DNA of 64,000 bases. It comes from Duganella sp. SG902. Lineage in GTDB: Bacteria > Pseudomonadota > Gammaproteobacteria > Burkholderiales > Burkholderiaceae_D. Shown piece by piece: positions 27,233 through 36,044 of the stretch; within the stretch, counting starts at the first letter, position 1, and each line of letters begins with the position of its first letter. Location of the stretch: assembly GCF_013376005.1 (NCBI RefSeq), contig NZ_JABMJK010000001.1, forward strand, positions 558,001 through 622,000, read 5' to 3'. Position numbers and translations under genes: made by a program. The notes beneath the pieces are model-generated. The model saw nothing but the letters and a program-made list of their open reading frames with translations, ran no database searches and was not told where the DNA came from.

Positions 27233-29788
27233 TCAACGATTGACGATGCGCGCCACCAGCCCGGCGCGGCCGGTGCGGTCGAACGCGGCGGCCCGGATCA
27301 CGCCCTTGGTGCCGATCGGCCCGGTGACCGGCTTGCTGCGCGCCGTGGGCGCACTGCCGTCGGTGGTATAACGCAGGGTCAGGCCGGGCAACGCGTGGTT
27401 GACCAGCACCTTGCCGCCCTCCACCACCATCCCCGGCGGCGCGATCCGGTAGCGCACGTCGCCGCGCTCCAGGTCGAGGCGCGGCAGCACCCGCTGGCCG
27501 AGCGTGTTCACGAAACCGGACCACGCCGCCCGGTGCAGCGCGGCGGCGCGCGCAGGGTCCGGCTCCAGCGCCCATGCCGGATCGGCCGCCCACGCGCGTT
27601 CCGCCACCGCCAGCAGGCGCGGCATCATCAGGTAATCGAGGCGGCTGGCGTCGCGGATGGTTTCCGAGAACAGCGTGGCCTCGATGCCTCGGATGCGCCG
27701 GCGGCCGGCGTCGGTCAGGCTGGCGCCGAGCGGCTTGAAGTCGTACACCGAATCCAGCTCCACGTAGGCGCCCCAGTTCACGCCCGGTTCCTCGGGGTTG
27801 GGATTGGCAGCCATGTCGAGATACATATTGGTGACCGGCGCCAGCACGATGTCATAGCCGGCGTTGGCCAAGCGGTAGGCGAAGTCCTCGTTGCCCGGCG
27901 TGTTATTCCACACATAGAGACTGAAGCCGCGCTGCGTGAAGCGCGGGTTGGGCAGCTGCTGCCCGCCCTCCTTCTCCGAGCGGCGCGCGCCCAGCTCCTC
28001 CCAACCGGAGGCGAACATGCCGTGCTTGCGCAGGATGCCGTCGACGCGGTTATAGAAGTAGTCCCACAGGTCGGCGGTGCCGGCCAGCTTCTCGCGCTCC
28101 ATCAGCGCGCGGCTGAGCGGCGATTTCTCCCACGCGCCGTGCGGCAGCTCGTCGCCGCCCACGTGCATGGTCTTGAGCGGCGCGCCGGCTTCGCGGTGCA
28201 GCGTCACCACTTGCGCCACCACCTGCTCGATGAAGGCGTAGCTGGATTCCAGGCCCGGGTTGATCACATGGTCGGTGTACTCCTGCGGCGAGCGATACAC
28301 CGAGCGGTCGTCGAAATCGTTCAACAGGTATTGCGCCGCGCCCTGCTCGCCGGCCGCCCGCATGCGATGGTAGCGCGCCTCCATCGCCTTGACGGCGGCG
28401 CGCGCGTGGCCCGGCATCTCGATCTCCGGAATGACCTCGATGTGGCGCGCGGCGGCGTAGCGCAGGATCTCGATGTAGTCGGCGCGCGTGTAGTAACCGC
28501 TGCCATGCGGATCATCCGTACGCGGGCCGGAACCATAGGTGGGCGGCAGGCGCTGACCTTCCTTCGTGTAATGGCCGCGCACCGCGCCGATGCTGGTCAG
28601 CTCCGGCAGGCCGGCGATCTCGAGCCGCCAGCCCTCGTCATCGGTGAGGTGGAAATGCAGCTTGTTCAGTTTGTAGGCGGCCATCAGGTCCAGCGTCTTG
28701 AGCACCACTTCCTTGGGCTGGAAGTTGCGCGCCACGTCCAGCTGGAAGCCGCGATAGGCGAAGCGCGGCGCGTCGGTGATTTCCAGCTCCGGCAGCGCGA
28801 GTTGCGCGCCGTCCGATGGCGACGCGGATGGCAGCGGCAGCAGGTCGTGCAGCGATTGCAGGCCGCGCGCGACGCCGGCCGCGCTGTTGCCGGTGATGTT
28901 GATGCCGGCCTCGCCGCTGATGGTGAGTTCATAGGCCTCGGGCGACGTCTGGCCATCGATGGCGTTGATGCGCAGGCGTAGCGGCACCGGGGCGCGGCTG
29001 GTGTCGCCATGCGGCAGATAGCGGGCGAACAAGGCGCGGGCGAAGGCGGTTTCGTTTTGCAGGCCGGGGCCGGAGATCACTTGCGGCGCGCGAACCAGTC
29101 GCACCGTGCCGCTGCCGGTCTTCAATTGCAGCGGCGTTGGGAAGACAGGCGGCAGCGCGCCGGCAGGCAGCACGTCCGCGCCGGCATTGCGGCGGTAGAT
29201 GTCCTGCGTGGTCACCAGCGCGTGCTGGTCGCGCGGGCGTTGCAGTTGTTCCGGGCGAGTGGGCAACCGTTGCTGGTAATCGTTGATGGCATAGGCCACC
29301 TCCGGCGCGGCATCGAACACCAGATAGGGACCGACCGGCGCGCGCGCCATCTTGATCACCAGGTTGGGATAGTCGTAATCAATGTTCAGCGTGCGGCCGG
29401 CGGGCAGGCCCTTGAAGCCGGCCGTCGGGCGGACGCGGAACAAGCTGCCGCCCACCACCTGCTCCAGCAGCAGATTGCCCGGCAGCGGACCGGTGAGCAA
29501 ACCGTCCATGCAGTTGAAGTACAGCGACCAGCCCTGCGCCGGCAGCGATTGGCCGCGCAGCGGCGTCACGCTCAGGCGCGCCTTGGTGCGGCCGCCCTGC
29601 GCGCTCAACTCGTTGCGCAGGATCTCCCAGCGCATGCTGACCGGCGCGGCGGCAGGCGCCAGCGAGGCTGCGGCGCCGGCCACACCGGCATCCGCGACGT
29701 TGGCGGTGGATGCGGTCGCGCCTTGTGTGGCGACGCCTAACGCCAGCGCCATTGCGGCCACGGATATTCTGCTTATAAGTTTTGTCAT
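27233..29788 (-). CDS. beta-N-acetylhexosaminidase, GH20
   Basis: A GH20 chitobiase-type enzyme of 851 residues with a signal peptide (MTKLISRISVAAMALALGV). Order: an N-terminal CHB/HEX carbohydrate-binding domain (about 35-190), a GH20b domain (about 210-330), the catalytic barrel (about 345-690) and a C-terminal domain. The catalytic Asp-Glu pair is in HVGGDELPHGAW, about residue 547 from this start. It removes non-reducing GlcNAc/GalNAc, most likely from chitooligosaccharides. ATG 29788 has GAGAGAG upstream; the GTG/ATG four codons earlier (29800) overlaps the kinase stop as ATGA. It is the last gene of the binding-protein/two-component operon. Confidence 0.93.
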   Translation of the reverse strand: MTKLISRISVAAMALALGVATQGATASTANVADAGVAGAAASLAPAAAPVSMRWEILRNELSAQGGRTKARLSVTPLRGQSLPAQGWSLYFNCMDGLLTGPLPGNLLLEQVVGGSLFRVRPTAGFKGLPAGRTLNIDYDYPNLVIKMARAPVGPYLVFDAAPEVAYAINDYQQRLPTRPEQLQRPRDQHALVTTQDIYRRNAGADVLPAGALPPVFPTPLQLKTGSGTVRLVRAPQVISGPGLQNETAFARALFARYLPHGDTSRAPVPLRLRINAIDGQTSPEAYELTISGEAGINITGNSAAGVARGLQSLHDLLPLPSASPSDGAQLALPELEITDAPRFAYRGFQLDVARNFQPKEVVLKTLDLMAAYKLNKLHFHLTDDEGWRLEIAGLPELTSIGAVRGHYTKEGQRLPPTYGSGPRTDDPHGSGYYTRADYIEILRYAAARHIEVIPEIEMPGHARAAVKAMEARYHRMRAAGEQGAAQYLLNDFDDRSVYRSPQEYTDHVINPGLESSYAFIEQVVAQVVTLHREAGAPLKTMHVGGDELPHGAWEKSPLSRALMEREKLAGTADLWDYFYNRVDGILRKHGMFASGWEELGARRSEKEGGQQLPNPRFTQRGFSLYVWNNTPGNEDFAYRLANAGYDIVLAPVTNMYLDMAANPNPEEPGVNWGAYVELDSVYDFKPLGASLTDAGRRRIRGIEATLFSETIRDASRLDYLMMPRLLAVAERAWAADPAWALEPDPARAAALHRAAWSGFVNTLGQRVLPRLDLERGDVRYRIAPPGMVVEGGKVLVNHALPGLTLRYTTDGSAPTARSKPVTGPIGTKGVIRAAAFDRTGRAGLVARIVNR

Positions 29789-29796
29789 CGTCTCTC

Positions 29797-31230
29797 TCAT
29801 GCAGGCAAACGGATGGTGGCATGCAGGCCGCCCTCCGGATGATTCTCCAATATCAGCTGGCCGCCATGCGCTTCGATCACGCCACGCGCGATGCCCAGGC
29901 CCAGCCCCAAGCCATTGTCATTCTGCTCGCGCCCATGCTCCAGCCGCACATACGGATCGAACAAGCTGGCCAGCGCATCCTCCGGCACGCCCGGCCCATG
30001 ATCGCGCACCGCGATCGCCACCGCGCCGTCTTCGGCCCGCGTGCTGATCTCCGCGCGCTTGCCATAGTACAGCGCGTTGTCCAGCAGATTGCCAATCGCC
30101 CGCTTCAACGCCAGCGGCTTGCCGCGCACCGTCAATCCGGACTCCCGATATCCGACCTCATGCCCCGCCAGCCGCGCGCTGCGCACCAGGCGCCCCAGCA
30201 AGGCATCTAGCTTGATCTCGGCCGGGTTCTCATGAATGTCGCTATCCTTCACGCACTGCAAGGCGCCCTTCACCATCATATCCAGTTCGTCGAGGTCCTC
30301 CTCGAACTCATTGCGCAGCGCCTCGTCGTCCAACAACTCGGAACGCAGCTTGAGCCGCGTGATCGGCGTGCGCAAATCGTGCGAGATGGAGATGAACAGG
30401 CGCTCTCGATCCTCGATGTAGCGCTGGATGCGCTCCCGCATTGCGCTGAACGCGCGCGCCGTCTTGATGAACTCCCGGCTGCCCGTCTCCGGCAGCGGCG
30501 GCGTATGCTCGCCCTGGCCGAACGCGCCGGCCGCATCGGACAGCGCCGCCAGCGGACGCGTGATCGAGCGCACCACCAGCAGGCAAAGCAGCAGCACCAC
30601 CGCCAGCGACAGGCCTTGCAGCGCCAGGCGGTCCCACGCCCACGGATCGTTCGCGCTCAGGAAATACGGATTGGGCATCAGGGCCGCCATGTACAACCAA
30701 TTGCCCGGTTCAAGCTCGGTCTGGATCACCAGTATCGGCGCCGGCTCCGGCTTGACCAGCAGGATGTGCTGCACCCACGCGTCAGGCAGATCGCTCAGGT
30801 GCACCTCGTCCGACACCGCCAGTTGCTCGGGCCACGCGAACGCCAGGCGCGCGGCCGGCAGATGCGGCAAATCGCTTTTCAGCGCCGAAGCCAGCGTCGC
30901 CTTCACGCTGTCCGCCAACGGATGCGGCGCGATCTCTTGCACCGGCACGTAAGCATGATTGAGATTGACGAAGAAGCGTGTGCCGCCCATCTCGCGCATT
31001 TGCTGGATCACCAGCACGCGATAGCTGAGCGGCAGACTGCGGTAAAAGCGGATCGCCGCCGCAGCGCTATGCGCCACGTACCGCGCCGCCGATTGCGCCT
31101 CGACTTGCGCCTTGGCGCGCAGCTGCGCGGCCCAGATGGCGTTGGCCACCAGCTGCGTCACCAGCAGGCCGGCAACCATCACCAGCGTGAGGCGGCCCAG
31201 CAGCGACGCCGGCCAAAGACGCTTAAGCAT
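29797..31230 (-). CDS. sensor histidine kinase
   Basis: A 477-residue membrane kinase. Helix 1 is at about residues 8-30 and helix 2 at about 203-223, enclosing a periplasmic sensor region of some 170 residues. Then come a HAMP linker (RSITRPLAALSDAAGAFGQG), the phospho-acceptor His of SISHDLRTPITRLKLR (about His284) and an HATPase with NLLDNALYYG, VRDHGPGVPEDAL and GLGLGLGIARG. The start at 31230 overlaps the response-regulator stop by 8 nt. It resembles GltS-like kinases that sense sugars, which fits the adjacent sugar-binding protein; the signal itself is inferred. Confidence 0.93.
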   Translation of the reverse strand: MLKRLWPASLLGRLTLVMVAGLLVTQLVANAIWAAQLRAKAQVEAQSAARYVAHSAAAAIRFYRSLPLSYRVLVIQQMREMGGTRFFVNLNHAYVPVQEIAPHPLADSVKATLASALKSDLPHLPAARLAFAWPEQLAVSDEVHLSDLPDAWVQHILLVKPEPAPILVIQTELEPGNWLYMAALMPNPYFLSANDPWAWDRLALQGLSLAVVLLLCLLVVRSITRPLAALSDAAGAFGQGEHTPPLPETGSREFIKTARAFSAMRERIQRYIEDRERLFISISHDLRTPITRLKLRSELLDDEALRNEFEEDLDELDMMVKGALQCVKDSDIHENPAEIKLDALLGRLVRSARLAGHEVGYRESGLTVRGKPLALKRAIGNLLDNALYYGKRAEISTRAEDGAVAIAVRDHGPGVPEDALASLFDPYVRLEHGREQNDNGLGLGLGIARGVIEAHGGQLILENHPEGGLHATIRLPA

Positions 31231-31930
31231 GCGACACGTTGACTTCGGCCGAAAACACATAGCCGGCGCCGCGCACCGTCTTGATCAGCGCCGGCTGCTT
31301 GCCGTCGTCGTTGAGGCGCAGGCGCAAGCGGCTGATCTGTACGTCCAGCGAACGGTCGAGCGGGCCGGCGTCGCGCCCGCGCGTCTCCTCGCACAACACG
31401 CCGCGGTCCAGGATAACGCCGGGATGCTCGACGAAGTACTTCAACAGCTGGAAGTCCAGCCCCGTCAACGCCAGCGGCGCGCCGGCGCTGTCCACCACCT
31501 TGCGCTCCTTCAGGTCCAGCGTGAAGCCCACGAACCGGTAGTAGCGCACCGACGGCGCATCGACGGCGGTACGCCGCAATATCGCCTTGATGCGCGCCAG
31601 CAGCTCGCGCGGGCTGTATGGCTTGGCGATGTAATCGTCCGCGCCCAGCTCCAGGCCTACGACGCGATCCGTTTCGTCCGAACTGGCGGTCAGCATGATG
31701 ATCGGCACGTTGGAGCGCTGGCGTACCTGCTTGCACAGCGCGAAACCGTCGGTGTCGGGCAGCATCACGTCCAGTATCACCATCGACAGCTGGTCGGCGT
31801 GCGTGTGCAGCTCGGCCAGAAAACTCTCGCCGTCATGCGACAGCACCACGTCGTACTGATTCTTCTCGAGATACGTCTTGAGCAGAACGCGGGTCTTTTG
31901 GTCATCGTCTACGATCAGTATCTTGCGCAC
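31223..31930 (-). CDS. OmpR-family response regulator
   Basis: A 235-residue regulator. The receiver domain (1-120) has the acidic pocket DDD (8-10), phospho-acceptor Asp54 in VILDVMLPD, and the Lys of YIAKPYSPRELLARI. The winged-helix DNA-binding domain (about 135-230) has LLKYFVEHPGVILDRGVLC and ends with the KTVRGAGYVF wing. It overlaps the binding-protein gene upstream by 29 nt and the kinase downstream by 8 nt. Targets may include the adjacent transporter and receptor genes. Confidence 0.95.
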   Translation of the reverse strand: MRKILIVDDDQKTRVLLKTYLEKNQYDVVLSHDGESFLAELHTHADQLSMVILDVMLPDTDGFALCKQVRQRSNVPIIMLTASSDETDRVVGLELGADDYIAKPYSPRELLARIKAILRRTAVDAPSVRYYRFVGFTLDLKERKVVDSAGAPLALTGLDFQLLKYFVEHPGVILDRGVLCEETRGRDAGPLDRSLDVQISRLRLRLNDDGKQPALIKTVRGAGYVFSAEVNVSHA

Positions 31931-33200
31931 CGAATGCTCCTTGACTTCTCAGGTTAAACAGCCGGAACAGCACCCCCAGGCGGCGCTGCGCCTCGGCCGG
32001 CGTGGTCCGGTCATCCAGAAAATACCGATGGATCTCGGCGATGATGGCGTCGCGGCTGGCCTCATCGGTCGCCATGCGGTGCACCAGGCTGGGCGCCTGC
32101 ACCGCCGCGCCTTGCGCGAAGGTGGTCCACGAGGCGCGCGCGCAGCTGTCCATGCGTGCGGCATCCGCGTCGCGCCGCACCGGCACCGATCCCTTGTAGC
32201 CGTTGTATTCGACCTGCACCGGCGGCGACACCAGCAGGCGCGCCATCTTCTCCTGCGCCGCCATGTGGCGATAGTCGCCGGCGAACATGGTGAAGCTGTC
32301 CACGCTGTACAGGTGATACCTGCCGGTGCCGGGCGGCGCGCCGCAGGCGAAGTCCTCGTCCAGCGTCATGCCCTGGTCGCGTAACTCCGGCTTGGCCCAG
32401 TCGCCCATGATCATCATGGCCGCCTCGCGCCGCGCGAACTGGCGCGCCACCTCCGGCCACGAACGCTCTTCGATCTGGCCATTGGCCCAGCCCTTGATGA
32501 TGCGCAGGCGCTGCAACGCTTCGGCCGTGCGCCTGTCCGCGGCGGCCGCAGGGTCGCGCCTGACGAACAGCTGGCGGTAGAACTCCGGGCCGCTCTCCGC
32601 CAGCAGCAGATTCTCGAACAGCGTCGCCACCTGCCATGCTTCGCTGCTGAGCGCCAGCGGCGTCACGCCGGCCGCCTTCAGCTTGTGGGCCGCGTCCTCG
32701 AAATCGGCCCAGCTTTGCGGCGGCGCGATGCGCAGCTGCGCGAACAAGGCGCGGTTGTAGAACAGGGTGTTGACGCGATGGATGCCGACCGGCGCCGCCA
32801 CCACATGCCTGCGGTGCGTGACCAGCGCCTGTATGGTCGGGAACAGCGCGCCGTTCCAGTTGCCGGCGCTGGCGACGTTGTCGATCTCCAGCAGCAGCCC
32901 GAGATCCGCCCACTCCGCGATCGACACGCCGATCATCTGCGCCACCTCCGGCGCATCGCCGGCCAGCACGCGGCTCTTGAGCACCTTGCCGGCGCCCAGC
33001 CCCGCGCCGCCCGGAATGGCGGCGTCCTTCCATTCGATGCCCTCATCGGCCGCGCGCGCCGCCAGCGCGTTGGCGGCCTTGCGCTCCGACGGCGACGTCC
33101 ACCAGTGCAGCACCTGCAGGGTCGCCGCGGCCTGCGCGGATGGCGCCAGCAGGCACGCGGCCAGCAGGCCGCAGATGGAACGTGTACGTAGGCGTATCAC
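31902..33200 (-). CDS. extracellular sugar-binding protein without own permease
   Basis: A 432-residue family-1 solute-binding protein with a signal peptide (MIRLRTRSICGLLAACLLAP, then SAQAA). Typical features: LQVLHWWTSPSERKAANALA at the mature N-terminus, LFYNRALFAQL and the MIMGDWAKPEL segment of glucose/oligosaccharide binders. The start is GTG 33200. It overlaps the response regulator by 29 nt, and no permease genes sit next to it, so it may present sugar to the kinase or work with the permeases encoded at 37198-38936. A terminator upstream (33240-33272) gives it an independent transcript. Confidence 0.88.
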   Translation of the reverse strand: MIRLRTRSICGLLAACLLAPSAQAAATLQVLHWWTSPSERKAANALAARAADEGIEWKDAAIPGGAGLGAGKVLKSRVLAGDAPEVAQMIGVSIAEWADLGLLLEIDNVASAGNWNGALFPTIQALVTHRRHVVAAPVGIHRVNTLFYNRALFAQLRIAPPQSWADFEDAAHKLKAAGVTPLALSSEAWQVATLFENLLLAESGPEFYRQLFVRRDPAAAADRRTAEALQRLRIIKGWANGQIEERSWPEVARQFARREAAMMIMGDWAKPELRDQGMTLDEDFACGAPPGTGRYHLYSVDSFTMFAGDYRHMAAQEKMARLLVSPPVQVEYNGYKGSVPVRRDADAARMDSCARASWTTFAQGAAVQAPSLVHRMATDEASRDAIIAEIHRYFLDDRTTPAEAQRRLGVLFRLFNLRSQGAFGAQDTDRRR

Positions 33201-33239
33201 TCAGCATCCCAAATGGAAATAATGACACGATTGTAATAG
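33201..33239. promoter_or_regulatory. short leader of the binding-protein/two-component operon
   Basis: Only about 40 bp lie between the upstream terminator and the GTG start at 33200. GGGATGCTGA just before the start is a possible ribosome-binding site. A promoter must overlap the terminator or the nested palindromes upstream; no clear -35/-10 was seen. Confidence 0.3.
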
Positions 33240-33272
33240 AAAAAAGCCCGACGCCAAACAGCCAGTCGGGCT
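33240..33272 (-). terminator. intrinsic terminator after the TonB-receptor gene
   Basis: Minus strand: GCCCGAC (33266-33272) pairs with GTCGGGC (33247-33253), loop 12 nt, followed by seven T (33240-33246). It ends the transporter/receptor transcript that stops at 33398 and insulates the next operon. Confidence 0.8.
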
Positions 33273-33301
33273 TGCGCCAAAACGAAAGCGGTGTCAGAAC
33301 T

Positions 33302-33394
33302 TAATGCCGCTAAGTTAAGCCTTTTTTGACCGCAAACTGATGCGCCGTCATTCCCGCGCAGGCGGGAATGACGGCGCATAATTTAGCGGCATTA
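33302..33394. repeat. nested inverted repeats next to the TonB-receptor stop
   Basis: Outer arms TAATGCCGCTAA (33302-33313) and TTAGCGGCATTA (33383-33394) are perfect 12-bp complements. Inside them is a perfect 17-bp hairpin, TGCGCCGTCATTCCCGC (33341-33357) and GCGGGAATGACGGCGCA (33362-33378), with a 4-nt loop. The inner core matches the repeat at 27131-27160. The element starts 3 nt beyond the stop codon at 33398, and could be a REP-like mobile repeat inserted in a pre-existing palindrome or a large mRNA 3' structure. Confidence 0.65.
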
Positions 33395-33397
33395 CCG

Positions 33398-36001
33398 TCA
33401 GAACTTGGCTTTCAAACCGATGCTGTAGCGCGCACCGTTTTCGTACACGCCAACCGGCAAACCGTCGGTGGTATTGGTGCGGATGACCTCATTCCCGATG
33501 TTCACCGCCGTCAGGTACAGCGAGATTTTCGGCGTCACATCCCAGCTGGCCGAGGCATCCCACTGGCCATAGGCGCTGGTCACATCCTGGCCGCCCTCAT
33601 CCAGCGCGCCATAGGATTTGGAACGGTAGTTGTACGACAAGCGCGCGCTATAGCCGTTCTTCTCCCAGAAACCAGTAATGTTGGCCTGGTTGCGCGAATT
33701 GCCGATCACATTCAGCTTGCGGCCTGCCGCGTTGGCACCAGTCTTGGCGTCGGTGAAGGTGTAGTTGACGATGGCGCCGAAGCCACTGCTGAAGGCCTGC
33801 TGCCACTGGATTTCCAGACCATTGACCGTGGCGCCGTTGTTGGCGTTGTACGGGCGGGTGACGGAGCGCGTCACGCCGGCCACGTTCTCGGTCGCGGTCT
33901 GGGTGTAGATGAAGGTATCCAGCTTCTTGGCGAACAGCGTGGCCGACAGCAGCGACGCGTCGGCGTAATACCACTCGGCGCCGATCTCGCCCTGATTGGC
34001 GTGGAATGGCTTAAGCAGCGGATTGCCAGCGGTGGCGGCGTTGGTGGTGCCACTGACCTCGGTACTGGCGCTCAAGTCGCTGTAGGTGTTACGCGCCATG
34101 ACGCGCGCCACGGCACCGCGTATCAGCAGGTCCTTGCTGACGTTGTAGACGGCGTTCAGGTTGGGCAGCACGTCGGTGTAGCTGCGCTTCACGTCGCCCA
34201 GCACGTAGTTGCCGTTGCCGGTCAGGTCCTGGTAGGCTTCCGAGGTCTGGTCGGTCTTCACCACGCGGGCGCCGAAATCGCCGCGCCACTGGCCCACCGC
34301 GAAGTCGGCGCGCACGTAGGTGGCGTAGATTTTTTCCTTGATCTTGTAGTACTCGCCCTTGGCCTCGGCGTAGGTCATGGCCTTGTCGTACATCGGGAAG
34401 CCCTTGGAGTAGGCCAGGCCATCATCCACCCACGCATACTGCGTCAGCGAGCCGGCGGTGGCGGCTTCCTGGCTCAGCATCGGCGACGGGCCGGTCGACA
34501 AATCCGCCAGCGAGTAGGAGATCCAGCCAGGGCTGCCCGGACCGGCGGTGCCGATGGTGCGGCGGTTCTGCACCGTGGTGTCGCGCAGCTTGGCGCCGAT
34601 CTTGATCGACTTGAAGAAGTCGCCGTTCAGGTCCAGCGTCAGGTCGCCCTGTGCGTAGTTCTCCTTGGTCTCCATGCGGCGGATCCAGTCACGAGCGCTT
34701 TGCAGCGTGAGTTTGCTCGGGTCCAGCGGGCTGATATCGAGGTACTTCACCTCGTAGGTATCGGGCGAGATGTTGAAGGTGGTGCGCGTATTCCCGACGA
34801 ACCAGAAATTGCGGTCATGGCTGCTGCCGCCCGAACCCTTGGTGGTACCGGCCTGGCCGTGGAACTTCCAGTTGTCTGCGTCATAGGTGCCTTCCAGGTC
34901 CAGCACTTCCGACTTCACGTAGGACTGGCGGAAGATAGGCTCGAACGACACGCCGCCCGTAGGACCGACGGTGCCGCCGACCAGCGCCTTGGTGCCGTCC
35001 GAGGTGGTGATGAACTTGGGATTGGCGACCTGGATATTGCCCTTGGCATCCGCCAGGCCGCCCGCTTCCCACAGGTAGTTCTGGTTGCTGTTGTCCATGT
35101 CCATATCGGAGTTCATGTAGTTCAGCGTGATATCGGTATTGGCATTCGGGCGCGCCTGCAAGGTCAGGTTGCCGGTGGTGCGCTCGCGGTCCTGGCGGAA
35201 GATGGCCGAGCCGCCGCCCCATGAGGCATAGGCGCCCGGCGTCACCGCGCCGTTCTGGTCGACGATGTTGTACTTGGTCGAGTCGGTGAAGTTCTCCAGA
35301 CCGTCGCGGCGCATGGTGCGTTTCTGCTTGCTGACGGCCAGCAGCGCGCCGAAGGTTTTCTGCTCGTTGGTCCAGCTCAGCAAGCCGGAAAATTGCGGAT
35401 CGGTTTTCTTCGGCAGTTCGCTGTAGGTGGCTTCCACCGAGGCCTGCGCCACAAAGGGCTTCAGCTGGAACGGCTTGCGGGTCTTTACGTTGACCAGACC
35501 ACCGATCGAACCCTCATCCAGGTCCGCCGATGGGCTCTTGTACACGTCGATGCTGCCGACCAGTTCCGACGCCAGGATGTCGTAGTTGAAGCCGCGGCTT
35601 TGCGAATCGTTCTTCCACCAGTAGCCGGAAGCCACGGCCTGGCCGTTCAGTTGCGTGAGGTTGAGGTTCTTGTCGGTGCCGCGCACGAAGATATCGCGGC
35701 CTTCGCCCCAGGTGCGATCGACCGAAATGCCCGGCACGCGCTGCAGCGAGTCGGCCACGTTCTTGTCGGGGAACTTGCCCACCTCCTCGGCGGTGACGGT
35801 GTCGATCACATTGCCCGCATCGCGCTTTTCCGCCAGATTGCGCTTGAGGCGTTCGCGGATGCCGCGCACCTCGACGGTGTTGGCTTCCGCAGCCGATACA
35901 GTGTTATCCGCCTGCGCGTGGACCTGTGGGGCAAAGGCCCCGCTCACGGCCAGCGCGATCACGTGAGGTAGTATTTTCTTCTTGAGTACCGGCTGTTTCA
36001 T
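33398..36001 (-). CDS. TonB-dependent receptor, carbohydrate type
   Basis: An 867-residue outer-membrane receptor with a signal peptide ending near VHAQA. The plug (about 45-170) begins with the TonB-box-like VEVRGIRERLKRNLAEKRDA and contains VGKFPDKNVADSLQRVPGI, the signature of CAZyme-linked receptors common in Caulobacter, Xanthomonas and Massilia. The rest is the beta-barrel, ending with Phe (GLKAKF). GGGAGAG precedes the ATG. It lies 43 nt after the ABC ATPase gene and is likely the last gene of that operon: oligosaccharide crosses the outer membrane here and the inner membrane through the ABC importer. Confidence 0.92.
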   Translation of the reverse strand: MKQPVLKKKILPHVIALAVSGAFAPQVHAQADNTVSAAEANTVEVRGIRERLKRNLAEKRDAGNVIDTVTAEEVGKFPDKNVADSLQRVPGISVDRTWGEGRDIFVRGTDKNLNLTQLNGQAVASGYWWKNDSQSRGFNYDILASELVGSIDVYKSPSADLDEGSIGGLVNVKTRKPFQLKPFVAQASVEATYSELPKKTDPQFSGLLSWTNEQKTFGALLAVSKQKRTMRRDGLENFTDSTKYNIVDQNGAVTPGAYASWGGGSAIFRQDRERTTGNLTLQARPNANTDITLNYMNSDMDMDNSNQNYLWEAGGLADAKGNIQVANPKFITTSDGTKALVGGTVGPTGGVSFEPIFRQSYVKSEVLDLEGTYDADNWKFHGQAGTTKGSGGSSHDRNFWFVGNTRTTFNISPDTYEVKYLDISPLDPSKLTLQSARDWIRRMETKENYAQGDLTLDLNGDFFKSIKIGAKLRDTTVQNRRTIGTAGPGSPGWISYSLADLSTGPSPMLSQEAATAGSLTQYAWVDDGLAYSKGFPMYDKAMTYAEAKGEYYKIKEKIYATYVRADFAVGQWRGDFGARVVKTDQTSEAYQDLTGNGNYVLGDVKRSYTDVLPNLNAVYNVSKDLLIRGAVARVMARNTYSDLSASTEVSGTTNAATAGNPLLKPFHANQGEIGAEWYYADASLLSATLFAKKLDTFIYTQTATENVAGVTRSVTRPYNANNGATVNGLEIQWQQAFSSGFGAIVNYTFTDAKTGANAAGRKLNVIGNSRNQANITGFWEKNGYSARLSYNYRSKSYGALDEGGQDVTSAYGQWDASASWDVTPKISLYLTAVNIGNEVIRTNTTDGLPVGVYENGARYSIGLKAKF

Positions 36002-36044
36002 TAACGCTCTCCCTATTATTGAAAGTAAAAGAACCCCTTGAGTG

